From positions 124,001-188,000 of the forward strand of contig NZ_JACKSJ010000062.1 of NCBI RefSeq assembly GCF_025821665.1: a stretch of 64,000 nt of DNA, written 5' to 3'. The notes below the pieces were generated by a model that worked only from the letters and a program-made list of their open reading frames with translations, searched no databases and was not told the DNA's origin. A program made the translations under genes and the position numbers. This stretch comes from [Mycobacterium] manitobense. GTDB lineage: Bacteria > Actinomycetota > Actinomycetes > Mycobacteriales > Mycobacteriaceae. Below, piece by piece: positions 25,027-33,183 of this stretch; the first letter of the stretch is position 1; each line of letters begins with the position of its first letter.

Positions 25027-26222
25027 GACGCCTTCTTCACCGGCGCGGCGTAGTTCGGCTTGCCGAGGCCGAGCACGTACTGGCCGATCATGTTGCGGAA
25101 CACCTCGAGGGTGCCGCCGTAGATCCCGACCAGCGGCGCGAAGCGGTAGACGTACTCCGCCGCGCCGTCATCCGGCGCGCCGTCGGTGCCGACCGGCAGC
25201 GCCGACGCGGTGCCCAGGATGTCCATCAGGTCGGGCGACACGTCGCGCATGCTCTGCGCGAGGGCGACCCGGCCGAAGATGTTCGGCGTGCTGATCGCGG
25301 TCTCCATGCGGGCGATGCTGCGGCCCAACCGGTAGGCGACCGAGTCGTCGTCGATGGCGCGGCGCCCGTCGGGACCCGGTGTCCCGACCACAGCGGCGGC
25401 CCGGTCGCAGGCGGTGACCATGAAACCGCCCTGATGCATCATGATCGAGACGTCCTGCAGCCCATCGGCGCTCGCCTCCACCGCACCGTGTTCGGCGTTG
25501 AGCGGCTCGCGCAGCACCGTCCAACCGCCGTTGACCTCGCCGAGGCGGTACCGGTCGTCGACCCGGACGTCGCTGTAGTACACGATGTTGGTGCGGTCGC
25601 CGTCGACGGTGCGGATGCCCTGGATCTCGATTCCCGGGGTGTCGAGCGGCACCAGGAACATGGTGAGGCTCTTGTGTTTCGGAGCGGCGGGATCGGTGTT
25701 GGTGATCAGGAAGACGTACTGGCAGTTGTGCGCGCCGGTGGTGAACATCTTCGAGCCGTTGACAACCCAGCTGGACCCATCCGCCTCGCGCACCGCACGG
25801 GTCTTGCATGTCGCGATGTCGGAGCCGCCCTCGGGCTCGGTGTAGCCCAGGCACAGCCGCACGTGTCCGCTGAACACCCTCGGCAGGACGTCGGCCACGA
25901 GTTCGGGGGATCCGAACCTGGCCACCGACCGCGCCACCATCGACGTCGTGCCCCAGGTCACCCACGGAACGTGCGACCTGCGCTTCTCGAGTTCCCAGAT
26001 CCGCCGCCGCACCCGGCTGAAGCCGCCCTCGTGTGCCGGCTTCCACTCGCCTTCGAGGTAGCCGGCCGCCCCGAGTGCGAGATGCACGCCCTCGTCGAAG
26101 TTGTCGCCGGTCTCCCGGTCGCGCCGCAGCACCTCCTCGGTGACCTGCTCGGCGAGGAACGCGCGTGCCTCGTCGCGGAAACGCCGGTCGTCATCGGACA
26201 GTTCGACGCGTGAGAAATCCAT
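25023..26222 (-). CDS. Acyl-CoA dehydrogenase (FadE-type, large subunit of a probable pair)
   Basis: A 399-residue FAD acyl-CoA dehydrogenase. It has RLCLGYTEPEGGSDIATCKTRA (the FAD/acyl-CoA motif, key residues TEPEGGSD), WVVNGSKMFTTGA, and a C-terminal YGGTLEVFRNMIGQ. The latter has Gly where short- and medium-chain enzymes have the catalytic Glu (YEGT), so the base must be elsewhere, as in other GGT-type FadE proteins. It sits 11 bp from a second, divergent dehydrogenase. Such adjacent pairs in actinobacteria form alpha2-beta2 enzymes for cyclic or steroid CoA esters (ChsE type), and I infer the same here. It introduces a C=C bond next to the thioester. ATG at 26222; the stop overlaps the next gene (ATGA). 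Confidence 0.9.
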   Translation of the reverse strand: MDFSRVELSDDDRRFRDEARAFLAEQVTEEVLRRDRETGDNFDEGVHLALGAAGYLEGEWKPAHEGGFSRVRRRIWELEKRRSHVPWVTWGTTSMVARSVARFGSPELVADVLPRVFSGHVRLCLGYTEPEGGSDIATCKTRAVREADGSSWVVNGSKMFTTGAHNCQYVFLITNTDPAAPKHKSLTMFLVPLDTPGIEIQGIRTVDGDRTNIVYYSDVRVDDRYRLGEVNGGWTVLREPLNAEHGAVEASADGLQDVSIMMHQGGFMVTACDRAAAVVGTPGPDGRRAIDDDSVAYRLGRSIARMETAISTPNIFGRVALAQSMRDVSPDLMDILGTASALPVGTDGAPDDGAAEYVYRFAPLVGIYGGTLEVFRNMIGQYVLGLGKPNYAAPVKKAS

Positions 26223-26233
26223 GTCCGTTGCTC

Positions 26234-27289
26234 CTACCCTCGCCCTGCCGATGCGGTCTCCCGGGCGGCGACGATGCGCGCGATGCGCTTGGCGCTTGCG
26301 CCGGGGTCACCGCCCGCCAGCGCCCAGCCCCGGGCCCGCACCAGATACGCCGTCGCGGCCGCCTCCGCCGACACCCCGAGCCCGCCCTGCACGTGCACCG
26401 CCATGGTGGCGGCCCGCGGCGCCTCTTCCGCCATGAACACGAAGGCCGACGGCGCCAGCTCCGGCCGCTCGTCGGGTTCGTTGTCGCCGAACCAGGCCGC
26501 CCGCCGCGCGAGGCCGCGGCCGCCCTGCACGGCGATGGCCATGTTGGCCAGCGGATGCGAGATGCCCTGCAGCGTCGAGATCGGGACTCCGAGGGTGTAG
26601 CGGGTCTTGGCGAACTCCACGGCGATCGTCATGGTCTCCTCGACCAGACCCACCAGTGCGGCGGCCGTCAGCACCCGCCACTCGTCGAGCGCGCGCTGAT
26701 ACGCCGCGAGTGCGTCCGGACCCTCGGCGAGCACCGTGCGGCTGTCCGCGGCGGCGGGATCCACCCACGCCATCGGCAACTTGCCGATGTTGTCGACCCG
26801 GGCCGGCCGGGTGTCGAACGTGAGCCGCACGACCGCGTCCCCGTCCCGCAGCACGATGTGGTCGGCGATCGAACCCGACGGGATGAGCCGGACACCGGGT
26901 CCGTCCTCCTCCCGCGCGTCGAGTCCGACGATGCGGGTGCCGCTGACGATCTCGGCGGAGCCGAGCGCGCCCAACCGGGCGAGCAGCCGGGTGGCGCAGA
27001 CGTGATCGATCCACGGCACCGGCGCGAGCGCGCGGCCGATCTCCTCGGCGACCAGCGTGAGGTCGACGAGCGTCGCGCCGTCGCCGCCGGCGTCCTCGGG
27101 CACGGCCATCGTGGTGGCGCCCGTCGCGCACAGCCGCTCCCACAGGCTCTTGTCGAAGCCCGACGCCTCGGCCGCCCGCACGGTGTCGATCGAGCAGTGC
27201 GTCGTGAAGAAGCCTCGATACGCCTCCTGGACCGCCTGGTGGTCCTCGGACAGGCTGTAGTCCTGTCTGCGCAGTTCGTACCGGTCCAT
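26234..27289 (-). CDS. Acyl-CoA dehydrogenase (short partner subunit)
   Basis: A 351-residue protein with the acyl-CoA dehydrogenase fold but shorter and more divergent than its neighbour. It has AVPEDAGGDGATLVDLTLVAEEIG at the N-terminal domain (key: PEDAGGDGA), a weak middle domain with no clear TEPxxGSD motif, and VQGGLGVSAEAAATAYLVRA near the end. The loss of the canonical FAD/substrate motif fits a heteromeric partner subunit, like one of FadE26/27- or FadE28/29-type pairs. ATG at 27289 lies three bases after the amidohydrolase stop. It is fifth in the seven-gene reverse operon. Alone it may be inactive. Confidence 0.87.
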   Translation of the reverse strand: MDRYELRRQDYSLSEDHQAVQEAYRGFFTTHCSIDTVRAAEASGFDKSLWERLCATGATTMAVPEDAGGDGATLVDLTLVAEEIGRALAPVPWIDHVCATRLLARLGALGSAEIVSGTRIVGLDAREEDGPGVRLIPSGSIADHIVLRDGDAVVRLTFDTRPARVDNIGKLPMAWVDPAAADSRTVLAEGPDALAAYQRALDEWRVLTAAALVGLVEETMTIAVEFAKTRYTLGVPISTLQGISHPLANMAIAVQGGRGLARRAAWFGDNEPDERPELAPSAFVFMAEEAPRAATMAVHVQGGLGVSAEAAATAYLVRARGWALAGGDPGASAKRIARIVAARETASAGRG

Positions 27290-27292
27290 CGG

Positions 27293-28144
27293 TCAGATCT
27301 CCTCGCGTCGCCTGCCGAAGAAGAACTCTGCGGCGTTGTGGTGGAGGTAGTTGTCGAGCACGTCGGGCGGCAGGTCCAGCGCCAGCGCCTCGGGAACCAC
27401 GCGGTTCTGGCGCAGCACCGGCCAGTCGGAGGCGAAGATGACCTTGTCGCGGCCGCGGGTGCGCATGTAGTGCAACAGGCTGTCGGGCAATCGCTTCGGC
27501 GACCAGGCCGACGTCATCAACCGGAGGTTGCGGTATTTGATGAGCAGCCGGATGGCGACGTCCCACCACGGATCGGCGCCGTGGATCATGCAGAGCTTCA
27601 GTTCGGGGAACCGCACGCACACCCGGTCGAGGTGGATCGGGTGCTGCGCCTCCCCGGGGATGGGCGGGCCGGGGATGCCGGTGTTGACGCACAGCGGCAG
27701 TTCGAGCTCCGCGCACTTGGCGTACAGCGGGTAGTACACGGCGTCGCTGGGCGGGTACCTCCCGTCGCCCCAGAAGCTCGGTCCGACAACGGCGTACGCC
27801 ACCGGTAGGTCACGCGCCACGGCGGACAACTCGCGCAGAGCGGGGACCGGGCGCAGCAGGTCGATTCCCCCGATCGCCAGCGCGAACCTGTCCGGCCGCT
27901 CCGCCACGAACTTGCGGGCCGTCACCGACGGCGTGCGCAGGTTGTCCATCAGGATCGCCTTGACGACGCCGTGGGCGTCCATCTCGTCGAGCAGCTGCGG
28001 CAGCTCGACCGGATCGTAGAGCGACGACGGCCCCTTGAAGTAGTCGTCGCGGACCTTGAGCATGAAGTCGGGCTGCTTGGCCGTCTCGCCGAAGTGCACG
28101 TTGACCAGGCAGTCGATCACCTCACGCCTGGCGTCTCCGGTCAT
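27293..28144 (-). CDS. Amidohydrolase-2 family protein (short form)
   Basis: A 283-residue TIM-barrel amidohydrolase-related protein. Near the N terminus, where the family usually has DxH, it reads VIDCLVNVHFGE. Later come CMIHGADPWWDVAIRLL, the usual metal-His strand, and FASDWPVLRQ with the catalytic Asp. It is about 100 residues shorter than its two relatives in the window, but the barrel elements are present. ATG at 28144 overlaps the CoA ligase stop (ATGA). Its position between CoA ligase and acyl-CoA dehydrogenase genes suggests an acyl-CoA or ring-cleavage intermediate as substrate. A precise reaction cannot be given. Confidence 0.83.
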   Translation of the reverse strand: MTGDARREVIDCLVNVHFGETAKQPDFMLKVRDDYFKGPSSLYDPVELPQLLDEMDAHGVVKAILMDNLRTPSVTARKFVAERPDRFALAIGGIDLLRPVPALRELSAVARDLPVAYAVVGPSFWGDGRYPPSDAVYYPLYAKCAELELPLCVNTGIPGPPIPGEAQHPIHLDRVCVRFPELKLCMIHGADPWWDVAIRLLIKYRNLRLMTSAWSPKRLPDSLLHYMRTRGRDKVIFASDWPVLRQNRVVPEALALDLPPDVLDNYLHHNAAEFFFGRRREEI

Positions 28145-29772
28145 GACGGGCTCGCAACGGCGGCGCGCTGCGCCACTTCGGTTCTGGCCCAGCGGTAGTC
28201 GGCCTTGCCGTTGCCGAGCCGGCGCACCCGCTCGACGGCGAGGAACTCCTTGGGCGCCTTGAACCGGGCCAGCTGCTCGACGCAGGCGGCGTGCAGCGCC
28301 GACGCGTCGACGGTGATTCCGGGATGGGCCTGGACGAGGGCGACGATCTCCTGACCCCAGCGCTCGCTGTCCCGGCCGACCACGACCGCGTCGGCGACAC
28401 CGGGCTGGATCCGCAGCACCGCCTCCACCTCCTCGACGAACACCTTCTCCCCTCCGGTGTTCACGACGAGCGAGTCGCGGCCGAACAGCCGCATGGTGCC
28501 GTCGGGTTCGAGTGCGGCGCGATCCCCCGACACCACCACCCGCTGCCCCTCGACCACCGGGAACGTCCGCCGGGTCGCCTCCGGGTCATCGAAGTAGCCC
28601 AGCGGGATCCGGCCGGTGCGCACCACCCAGCCGACAGTGTCCTCGCCGGGTGACACGAACCGGGTGAGGTCGTCGGAGGCGATCGTGCCACCGACGCGCA
28701 GGTCGAACGTGTCCCGGCTGCTGCCCTGGCTGCTGTGGCCGAACGCGACGTTGCCCGTCTCCGAGGAGCCGTAGCCGTTGATCAGGGTGAGCTGCGGCAA
28801 CAGGTCCAGCAGCGCAGCACGGTGTTTCGGGTTGGTCGCGGCGCCGCCCGTGCCGATCGCGTACAGCGCCGACAGGTCGTAGTGACGCCGCTTCAGCTCC
28901 TCGATCAGCGGGGCGGCGTAGGCGTCGCCGACCATCGTCATCAGGCCGACCTTCTCCCGCTCGGCGGTCTCCCAGACCGTCTTCGGATCGAATCTGGTCC
29001 GGTCGTCGTAGACGACGACGGTCTGACCGGCCAGCGCCCCCGAGAAGACGGTCCACAGCCCGGCGGCGTGCATCAGCGGGGATACGGCGAACCAGGGTGC
29101 CCCGGGGCTACCGCTCACCCGCTCGTGGATCTCGGCGACCGATCCGTGGTCGGCCCCCACCATCGACGACACGTAGGAGTCGCTCTGCCGCCACAGCACG
29201 CCTTTCGGCCTGCCCGTCGTCCCACCCGTGCAGTACATGATCAGGTCGTCCGGCGACCCGGCGATCAGGCGCTCCGGATCGCCCTGCGCCAACGCCTGTT
29301 CGAGCGGCACCGCGCCGGCGAGGTCGGACACGTCGCTGCCGTCGTCCACCGCGACGAGCAGGTCGGCGCCTGCCGGGGGCAGCGCGTCGGCGAACTTGGC
29401 GCCCAGCGATCGGTGGTAGACAACGGCCCTGGGCTTGACGTAGTCGAGCAGTTCGGCCACTTCGCGCGGTGAGTAGTTGTGGTTGACGTTCACCGGGACG
29501 CAGCGTGCCTTGAGTGCGCCCACCACCAACTCGGGGTACCGGTCGTTGTACATGATCAGCGCGACGCGATCCTGGCCGCACTCCCAGTTGTCCAGTGCGT
29601 CCCGCTCACAGTGGGCGCCGAATCCCCTGTCGGCGAGGAAGTTCGCGAATCGCCGGCTGTTGTCCGCCATCTCGCGGTAGGTGGTGCGGCGGTCACCGCA
29701 TACCGTCATGGTGCGGTCACCGACGGCGTCGGCGACGGCGTCGACGACGTCGCCTATCGTCCACTCGGCCAT
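28141..29772 (-). CDS. Acyl-CoA synthetase, FadD19/FadD3-like
   Basis: A 543-residue adenylate-forming ligase with the same subfamily signs as the one at 14633. The P-loop is CTGGTTGRPKGV, followed by VLWRQSDSY, SPLMHAAGLW, MVGDAYAAPL, GYGSSETGNV, NTGGEKVFVEEVE, and the catalytic Lys in LGNGKADYRWA. It activates a carboxylic acid to the CoA thioester via an acyl-AMP. ATG at 29772 follows the long amidohydrolase by eight bases and its stop overlaps the short amidohydrolase (ATGA). With crotonase, two dehydrogenases and a reductase in the same operon, it presumably launches a branch of beta-oxidation on a ring- or side-chain acid. Confidence 0.91.
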   Translation of the reverse strand: MAEWTIGDVVDAVADAVGDRTMTVCGDRRTTYREMADNSRRFANFLADRGFGAHCERDALDNWECGQDRVALIMYNDRYPELVVGALKARCVPVNVNHNYSPREVAELLDYVKPRAVVYHRSLGAKFADALPPAGADLLVAVDDGSDVSDLAGAVPLEQALAQGDPERLIAGSPDDLIMYCTGGTTGRPKGVLWRQSDSYVSSMVGADHGSVAEIHERVSGSPGAPWFAVSPLMHAAGLWTVFSGALAGQTVVVYDDRTRFDPKTVWETAEREKVGLMTMVGDAYAAPLIEELKRRHYDLSALYAIGTGGAATNPKHRAALLDLLPQLTLINGYGSSETGNVAFGHSSQGSSRDTFDLRVGGTIASDDLTRFVSPGEDTVGWVVRTGRIPLGYFDDPEATRRTFPVVEGQRVVVSGDRAALEPDGTMRLFGRDSLVVNTGGEKVFVEEVEAVLRIQPGVADAVVVGRDSERWGQEIVALVQAHPGITVDASALHAACVEQLARFKAPKEFLAVERVRRLGNGKADYRWARTEVAQRAAVASPS

Positions 29773-29780
29773 GACGGCGG

Positions 29781-30989
29781 TCAGGCGTTCGCTGTGACGT
29801 CGGCGCCGAGAAGGGTGAGCGCGTTGTCGCGCATCACCTTCCGGGTGTCCTCGGCGCTGAACTCGGGGAACTGCGGGATGTCGGCGGTGAAGGTCATCGG
29901 ATCGGCAAGGCCCTCGCCGTGCGGCCAGTCCGATCCGAACAGGATCTTGTCCACACCGATGGTCTCGGCGAGCAGCTTCACGTCGTCCTCGTAGTAGGGG
30001 GCGATCCAGACGTTGTTGCGCAGCTGCTCCACCGGGTCCTCCCTGAAATGGTGGGGCGCGGTGTTGGCGGCCTTCTTCAGTCGCTTGATCAGCCGGTAGA
30101 CGAAGTACGAGCCGTTCTCGATGCTGGCGACCCGCAGGGTGGGATGCCGGGTGAAGACCTGGTGGACGATCATCGAGGCCATCGAGTCGTGGATGGCGCG
30201 GTCGTCGAGCAGTACCTGGTCGAGGGGGTCCTTCTTGCCGAAGCCCTCGAACGTCGCCTTGCCACCCCAGAGCGCCGCGATCGCCAGATAGCCGCTGTCG
30301 GACAGGTGGAAGACCACCGGCACACCGGCTTCGGCCAGCCGCGCCCACACCGGATCGTGCGCCGGGTCGCCGAGCGAGCGCGGCTTGACCACACCGGGCA
30401 CCGGGGCGGGCCGCACGCAGACGATCTTGGCGCCACGGCCGAGGACGAAGTCCACCTCCTCGACCGCCTTCTGCGGGTCGGCCAGCGAGATGATCGGCGC
30501 CGACAGGAAGCGGTGGTCGGGACGGTCGAAGCCCCAGTCCTCGTCGAGCCACAGGTTGAACGCGTGCACCGACGCCGTGGTGGCCTCGATGTCGTGCTTG
30601 AGCGCCTCTTCGACTCCGCACGCGAACGTCGGCAGCATGAACACCGTCTCGAGGTTCTGCCGGTCGAGCACCGCGAGCCGCGCATCGCGGTTCTGGTACT
30701 CGGGGTGATCGGCGAGGCGGTCCACCTTCATCAGCGACGCCGGTTCGACGCCTTCGGGGATCTCGCCGCGGAACAGCAGATCCAGACACCCCGGCTCGAT
30801 GATCGGGTCGAAGGTGGGGTTCGGGATGAAGTGGTTGACGACGCCACCCATGACGGCGAAGGTGCGCTTGCCCTCGGTGAGCATCTGGACGCCCCTGCGC
30901 TTGAACTCCTTGGGCAGGTGCCGGGTGAAGGAGTCGATCGGCTCGTAGTAGTGGTTGTCCACGTCGATGGCGCGGTAGTCCAACGTCAT
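29781..30989 (-). CDS. Amidohydrolase-2 family protein
   Basis: A 402-residue TIM-barrel amidohydrolase-related protein, the same branch as the one at 22726-23955. Both share an opening acidic-His motif (here AIDVDNHYYEP), an FIPNPTFD segment, VASIENGSYFVYRL, and a final FGSDWPHGEGLADP. The metal ligands D-N-H and the late catalytic Asp are present. ATG at 30989 overlaps the crotonase stop (ATGA), placing it second in the seven-gene operon. It probably hydrolyses, hydrates or decarboxylates a ring-derived acid or CoA ester. The close pairing of two such proteins in separate operons suggests they act on related intermediates. Confidence 0.87.
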   Translation of the reverse strand: MTLDYRAIDVDNHYYEPIDSFTRHLPKEFKRRGVQMLTEGKRTFAVMGGVVNHFIPNPTFDPIIEPGCLDLLFRGEIPEGVEPASLMKVDRLADHPEYQNRDARLAVLDRQNLETVFMLPTFACGVEEALKHDIEATTASVHAFNLWLDEDWGFDRPDHRFLSAPIISLADPQKAVEEVDFVLGRGAKIVCVRPAPVPGVVKPRSLGDPAHDPVWARLAEAGVPVVFHLSDSGYLAIAALWGGKATFEGFGKKDPLDQVLLDDRAIHDSMASMIVHQVFTRHPTLRVASIENGSYFVYRLIKRLKKAANTAPHHFREDPVEQLRNNVWIAPYYEDDVKLLAETIGVDKILFGSDWPHGEGLADPMTFTADIPQFPEFSAEDTRKVMRDNALTLLGADVTANA

Positions 30990-31912
30990 TCGGCTGAGTC
31001 CTTTCCGGTGGCTGTCGCCTCGCCCATGGGCGGGAAATTCGGGGGCCGCTTCTCGAAGAACGCCGTGATGCCCTCGATGAAGTCGGGCCGCAGCATCGAC
31101 TCGTGCATGAGCCGCTCGGCCCTCGCGCTGGTCTCCACGACTCCGCTCATGGCATCGCCGTAGAGCTGCTGCTTGATCACCGCCAGCGCGCTCGGCGCAC
31201 AGTTCGCGGCGATGTCCTCGGCGTAGGCCATCGCGGTCGGCATCAGCTCGTCGGCGGGCACGACGGCCTTGACCAGTCCCAGTTCGGCGGCCTCTTCGGC
31301 GTGGAACACCCGGCCGCTCAGCAGCAGGTCCATGGCCGCGCCCCAGCCCACCACGCGCGGCAGGATCCACGAGATCCCGTACTCGGCAATGAGTCCGCGC
31401 CTGGCGAACGACGTGGTGAACTTCGCGCCCGCGGCGGCGAACCGCACGTCGCACATCAGCGCCTGGGTGAGCCCGATCCCGGCGCAGGCGCCGTTGACCG
31501 CGGCGATGATCGGGGTGCGCAGCGACGTGACGAAGTGTGGGTGGCGTTCACCGACCATCTTCGTGACGTCGGTGTCACCGCCGGTGGAGGCGCCCTCGAT
31601 CGACGACAGATCGCCCATGTCGGCGCCCGCGCAGAAGGCCCGCCCGCTGCCCGTCAGCACCACCACCCGTACGGCGGGGTCGGCTTCGGCGGCGTCGAGC
31701 GCGGAGTAGAAGCCGGCCGCGAGGCCGCCGCCCCAGGCGTTCATCCGCTCCGGCCGGTTGAAGGTCACCACCGCCACGCCGGTGTCGTGGACCTCGTAGC
31801 GGACGGCGTCGTTGCCGCCGCGTGCGCGATCGGCCACGGCTTCCGCGATGCCCTCGGACGCACCGGCCAAGTCGACCTCCTCGGACGTGTCACCAGCCGG
31901 ACTAATGGACAT
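30986..31912 (-). CDS. Enoyl-CoA hydratase/isomerase (crotonase)
   Basis: A 308-residue crotonase. It has the CoA-binding FCAGADMGDLS, oxyanion-hole NGACAGIGLTQAL, and the second active-site region RRGLIAEYGISWILPR. The N terminus has a 35-residue extension before the fold. ATG at 31912 is the very edge of the palindromic operator (31912-31930); a GTG three codons upstream (31921) lies inside it. It is the first gene of the seven-gene reverse operon, so this operator would control the whole block to 23983. It hydrates or isomerises an enoyl-CoA produced by the dehydrogenase pair downstream. Confidence 0.92.
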   Translation of the reverse strand: MSISPAGDTSEEVDLAGASEGIAEAVADRARGGNDAVRYEVHDTGVAVVTFNRPERMNAWGGGLAAGFYSALDAAEADPAVRVVVLTGSGRAFCAGADMGDLSSIEGASTGGDTDVTKMVGERHPHFVTSLRTPIIAAVNGACAGIGLTQALMCDVRFAAAGAKFTTSFARRGLIAEYGISWILPRVVGWGAAMDLLLSGRVFHAEEAAELGLVKAVVPADELMPTAMAYAEDIAANCAPSALAVIKQQLYGDAMSGVVETSARAERLMHESMLRPDFIEGITAFFEKRPPNFPPMGEATATGKDSAE

Positions 31913-31930
31913 ACTGTACACCTATCGGTA
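31912..31930. promoter_or_regulatory. Palindromic operator, site 7
   Basis: TACTGTACACCTATCGGTA fits the family palindrome at 12 of 16 positions, with a nearly complete half-site nearest the gene. It abuts the start codon of the crotonase that leads the seven-gene reverse operon, an ideal place to block transcription or initiation. Confidence 0.58.
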
Positions 31931-32048
31931 GCGCCTTCTGCAAGCGCGCGGAGGCCCGCCGACGGTCCTGCGACCGACCTGTCGGAGCCGCACGCGAGCC
32001 GCCCGGACAACTCGTCCCACGTCGACCTCCCTCGTCGATCGGATCCGT

Positions 32049-32846
32049 CTAGGTGAAGTCGCTGCCGCCGTCGACGTTGACGTTCGCGCCGGTCATGTAG
32101 GAGTTGCGACGCGACGCCAGAAACGCTGCCACCGGGCCGACTTCGTCCGGCAGCCCCGCACGCGGCAGGTGGGCGGGGTGGCCGAAGTGCTCGTCGATCG
32201 CGGACATAAGGGCGTACGGGTCGTGACCGTCGACACCGACCGTCGACGCCCAGCCGCGCAGCGCCTCGGTCGCGATGCTGCCCGGCGAGACCACGTTGAC
32301 CATGATCTCGTCCCTGGCCAGCAGCAGGGACAGATTCTTCGAAATGCTCGTCACCATCGCCTTCGCGGCGGTGTAGGCGGGCAGGATGACGGTCTGCCGT
32401 TGCGTCGAGTGCGCGGAGAAGTTGACGATCCTGGCCCACTCGGCGCGGCGCAACAACGGCAGCGCCGCCCGGACGCAGTGCACCATGCCCATCGCGCCCT
32501 GGTCGACGGCCTCCCGCCACTGCGCGTCGGTCAACTCCTCGAACGTGCCCCGCACGGTCGGCCCGACCGCGTTGATCAGCACGTTGAGGCCGCCGCCCCA
32601 GCGCTGCGCCACCGCGTCGAAGATGCGGCCGACAGCGTCGGTGTCTCCGACGTCGCCGGCGAGGGCGACCGCATCGGGGCTGCCCAGTTCGGTCAGCTGC
32701 GCCACGGCGCGGTCGAGTGCGGCGGCCGTGCGGCCCACCACCGCGACTCTCGCCCCGTCGGCGGCCATGCACCGGGCGGTCGCCAGGCCCATGCCGCTGC
32801 CGCCGCCGACCACCACCGCCGTCGCATCGGCGAAGCCGAGATCCAC
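32049..32846 (-). CDS. Short-chain dehydrogenase/reductase (FabG-like)
   Basis: A 265-residue classical SDR. It has cofactor motif GGGSGMG, VVGRTAA (Arg after the second strand, favouring NADP), catalytic NFSAHS and YTAAK, and the C-terminal NVDGGSDFT typical of FabG-like enzymes. GTG at 32846. It is monocistronic or the end of its own unit: the crotonase operon starts 136 bp further on in the same direction. The operator at 32938-32956 lies 92 bp upstream. It likely oxidises a 3-hydroxyacyl-CoA or a ring alcohol. It shows no mycofactocin-type insert, unlike the SDR at 52114. Confidence 0.9.
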   Translation of the reverse strand: MDLGFADATAVVVGGGSGMGLATARCMAADGARVAVVGRTAAALDRAVAQLTELGSPDAVALAGDVGDTDAVGRIFDAVAQRWGGGLNVLINAVGPTVRGTFEELTDAQWREAVDQGAMGMVHCVRAALPLLRRAEWARIVNFSAHSTQRQTVILPAYTAAKAMVTSISKNLSLLLARDEIMVNVVSPGSIATEALRGWASTVGVDGHDPYALMSAIDEHFGHPAHLPRAGLPDEVGPVAAFLASRRNSYMTGANVNVDGGSDFT

Positions 32847-33183
32847 CGCCGCTCACCGCCTCCAGTCGCTGCGCCGCCCGCGACCCGGTCGCGGCGGCCG
32901 GTCCCGGCGCAGGCGCCGGTCACTGTGTCAAAAACCTTACTAGAGCGCTTACGGTAGCGAGATTGGAACAGGTTCACCCGCGCCGCCCGGGAGGCACGCA
33001 CCGGCTGCGCGGCAACGGGCCGGCGCGCGACGGGAAGGCGACCGGTAAGGTCGACGGTTACGCTTGGACGGCGACACGCAGGCGTACTCGCAGCTCAGGC
33101 GGTGGGGACGGGTAGATTCACGTCGACCGACCCGGTGCCGAGGGCTGCAGGCGCAGCATCGATGTGTGATGGAGGTGCCCCTC
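32847..33183. other. Divergent intergenic region between SDR and TetR genes
   Basis: This 337-bp stretch carries no convincing gene. It holds operator site 8 (32938-32956), a further GTAA/TTAC inverted pair near 33044-33062, and a possible -10 (TAGATT, 33113-33118) in front of the TetR gene. An in-frame extension of the TetR gene back to 33064 is possible but lacks a ribosome site. Confidence 0.5.
32938..32956. promoter_or_regulatory. Palindromic operator, site 8
   Basis: TACTAGAG-CGC-TTACGGTA fits the family palindrome at 12 of 16 positions (right half 7 of 8). It lies between the SDR (start 32846, reverse) and the TetR gene (start 33184, forward), where an autoregulated TetR would bind. 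Confidence 0.55.
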
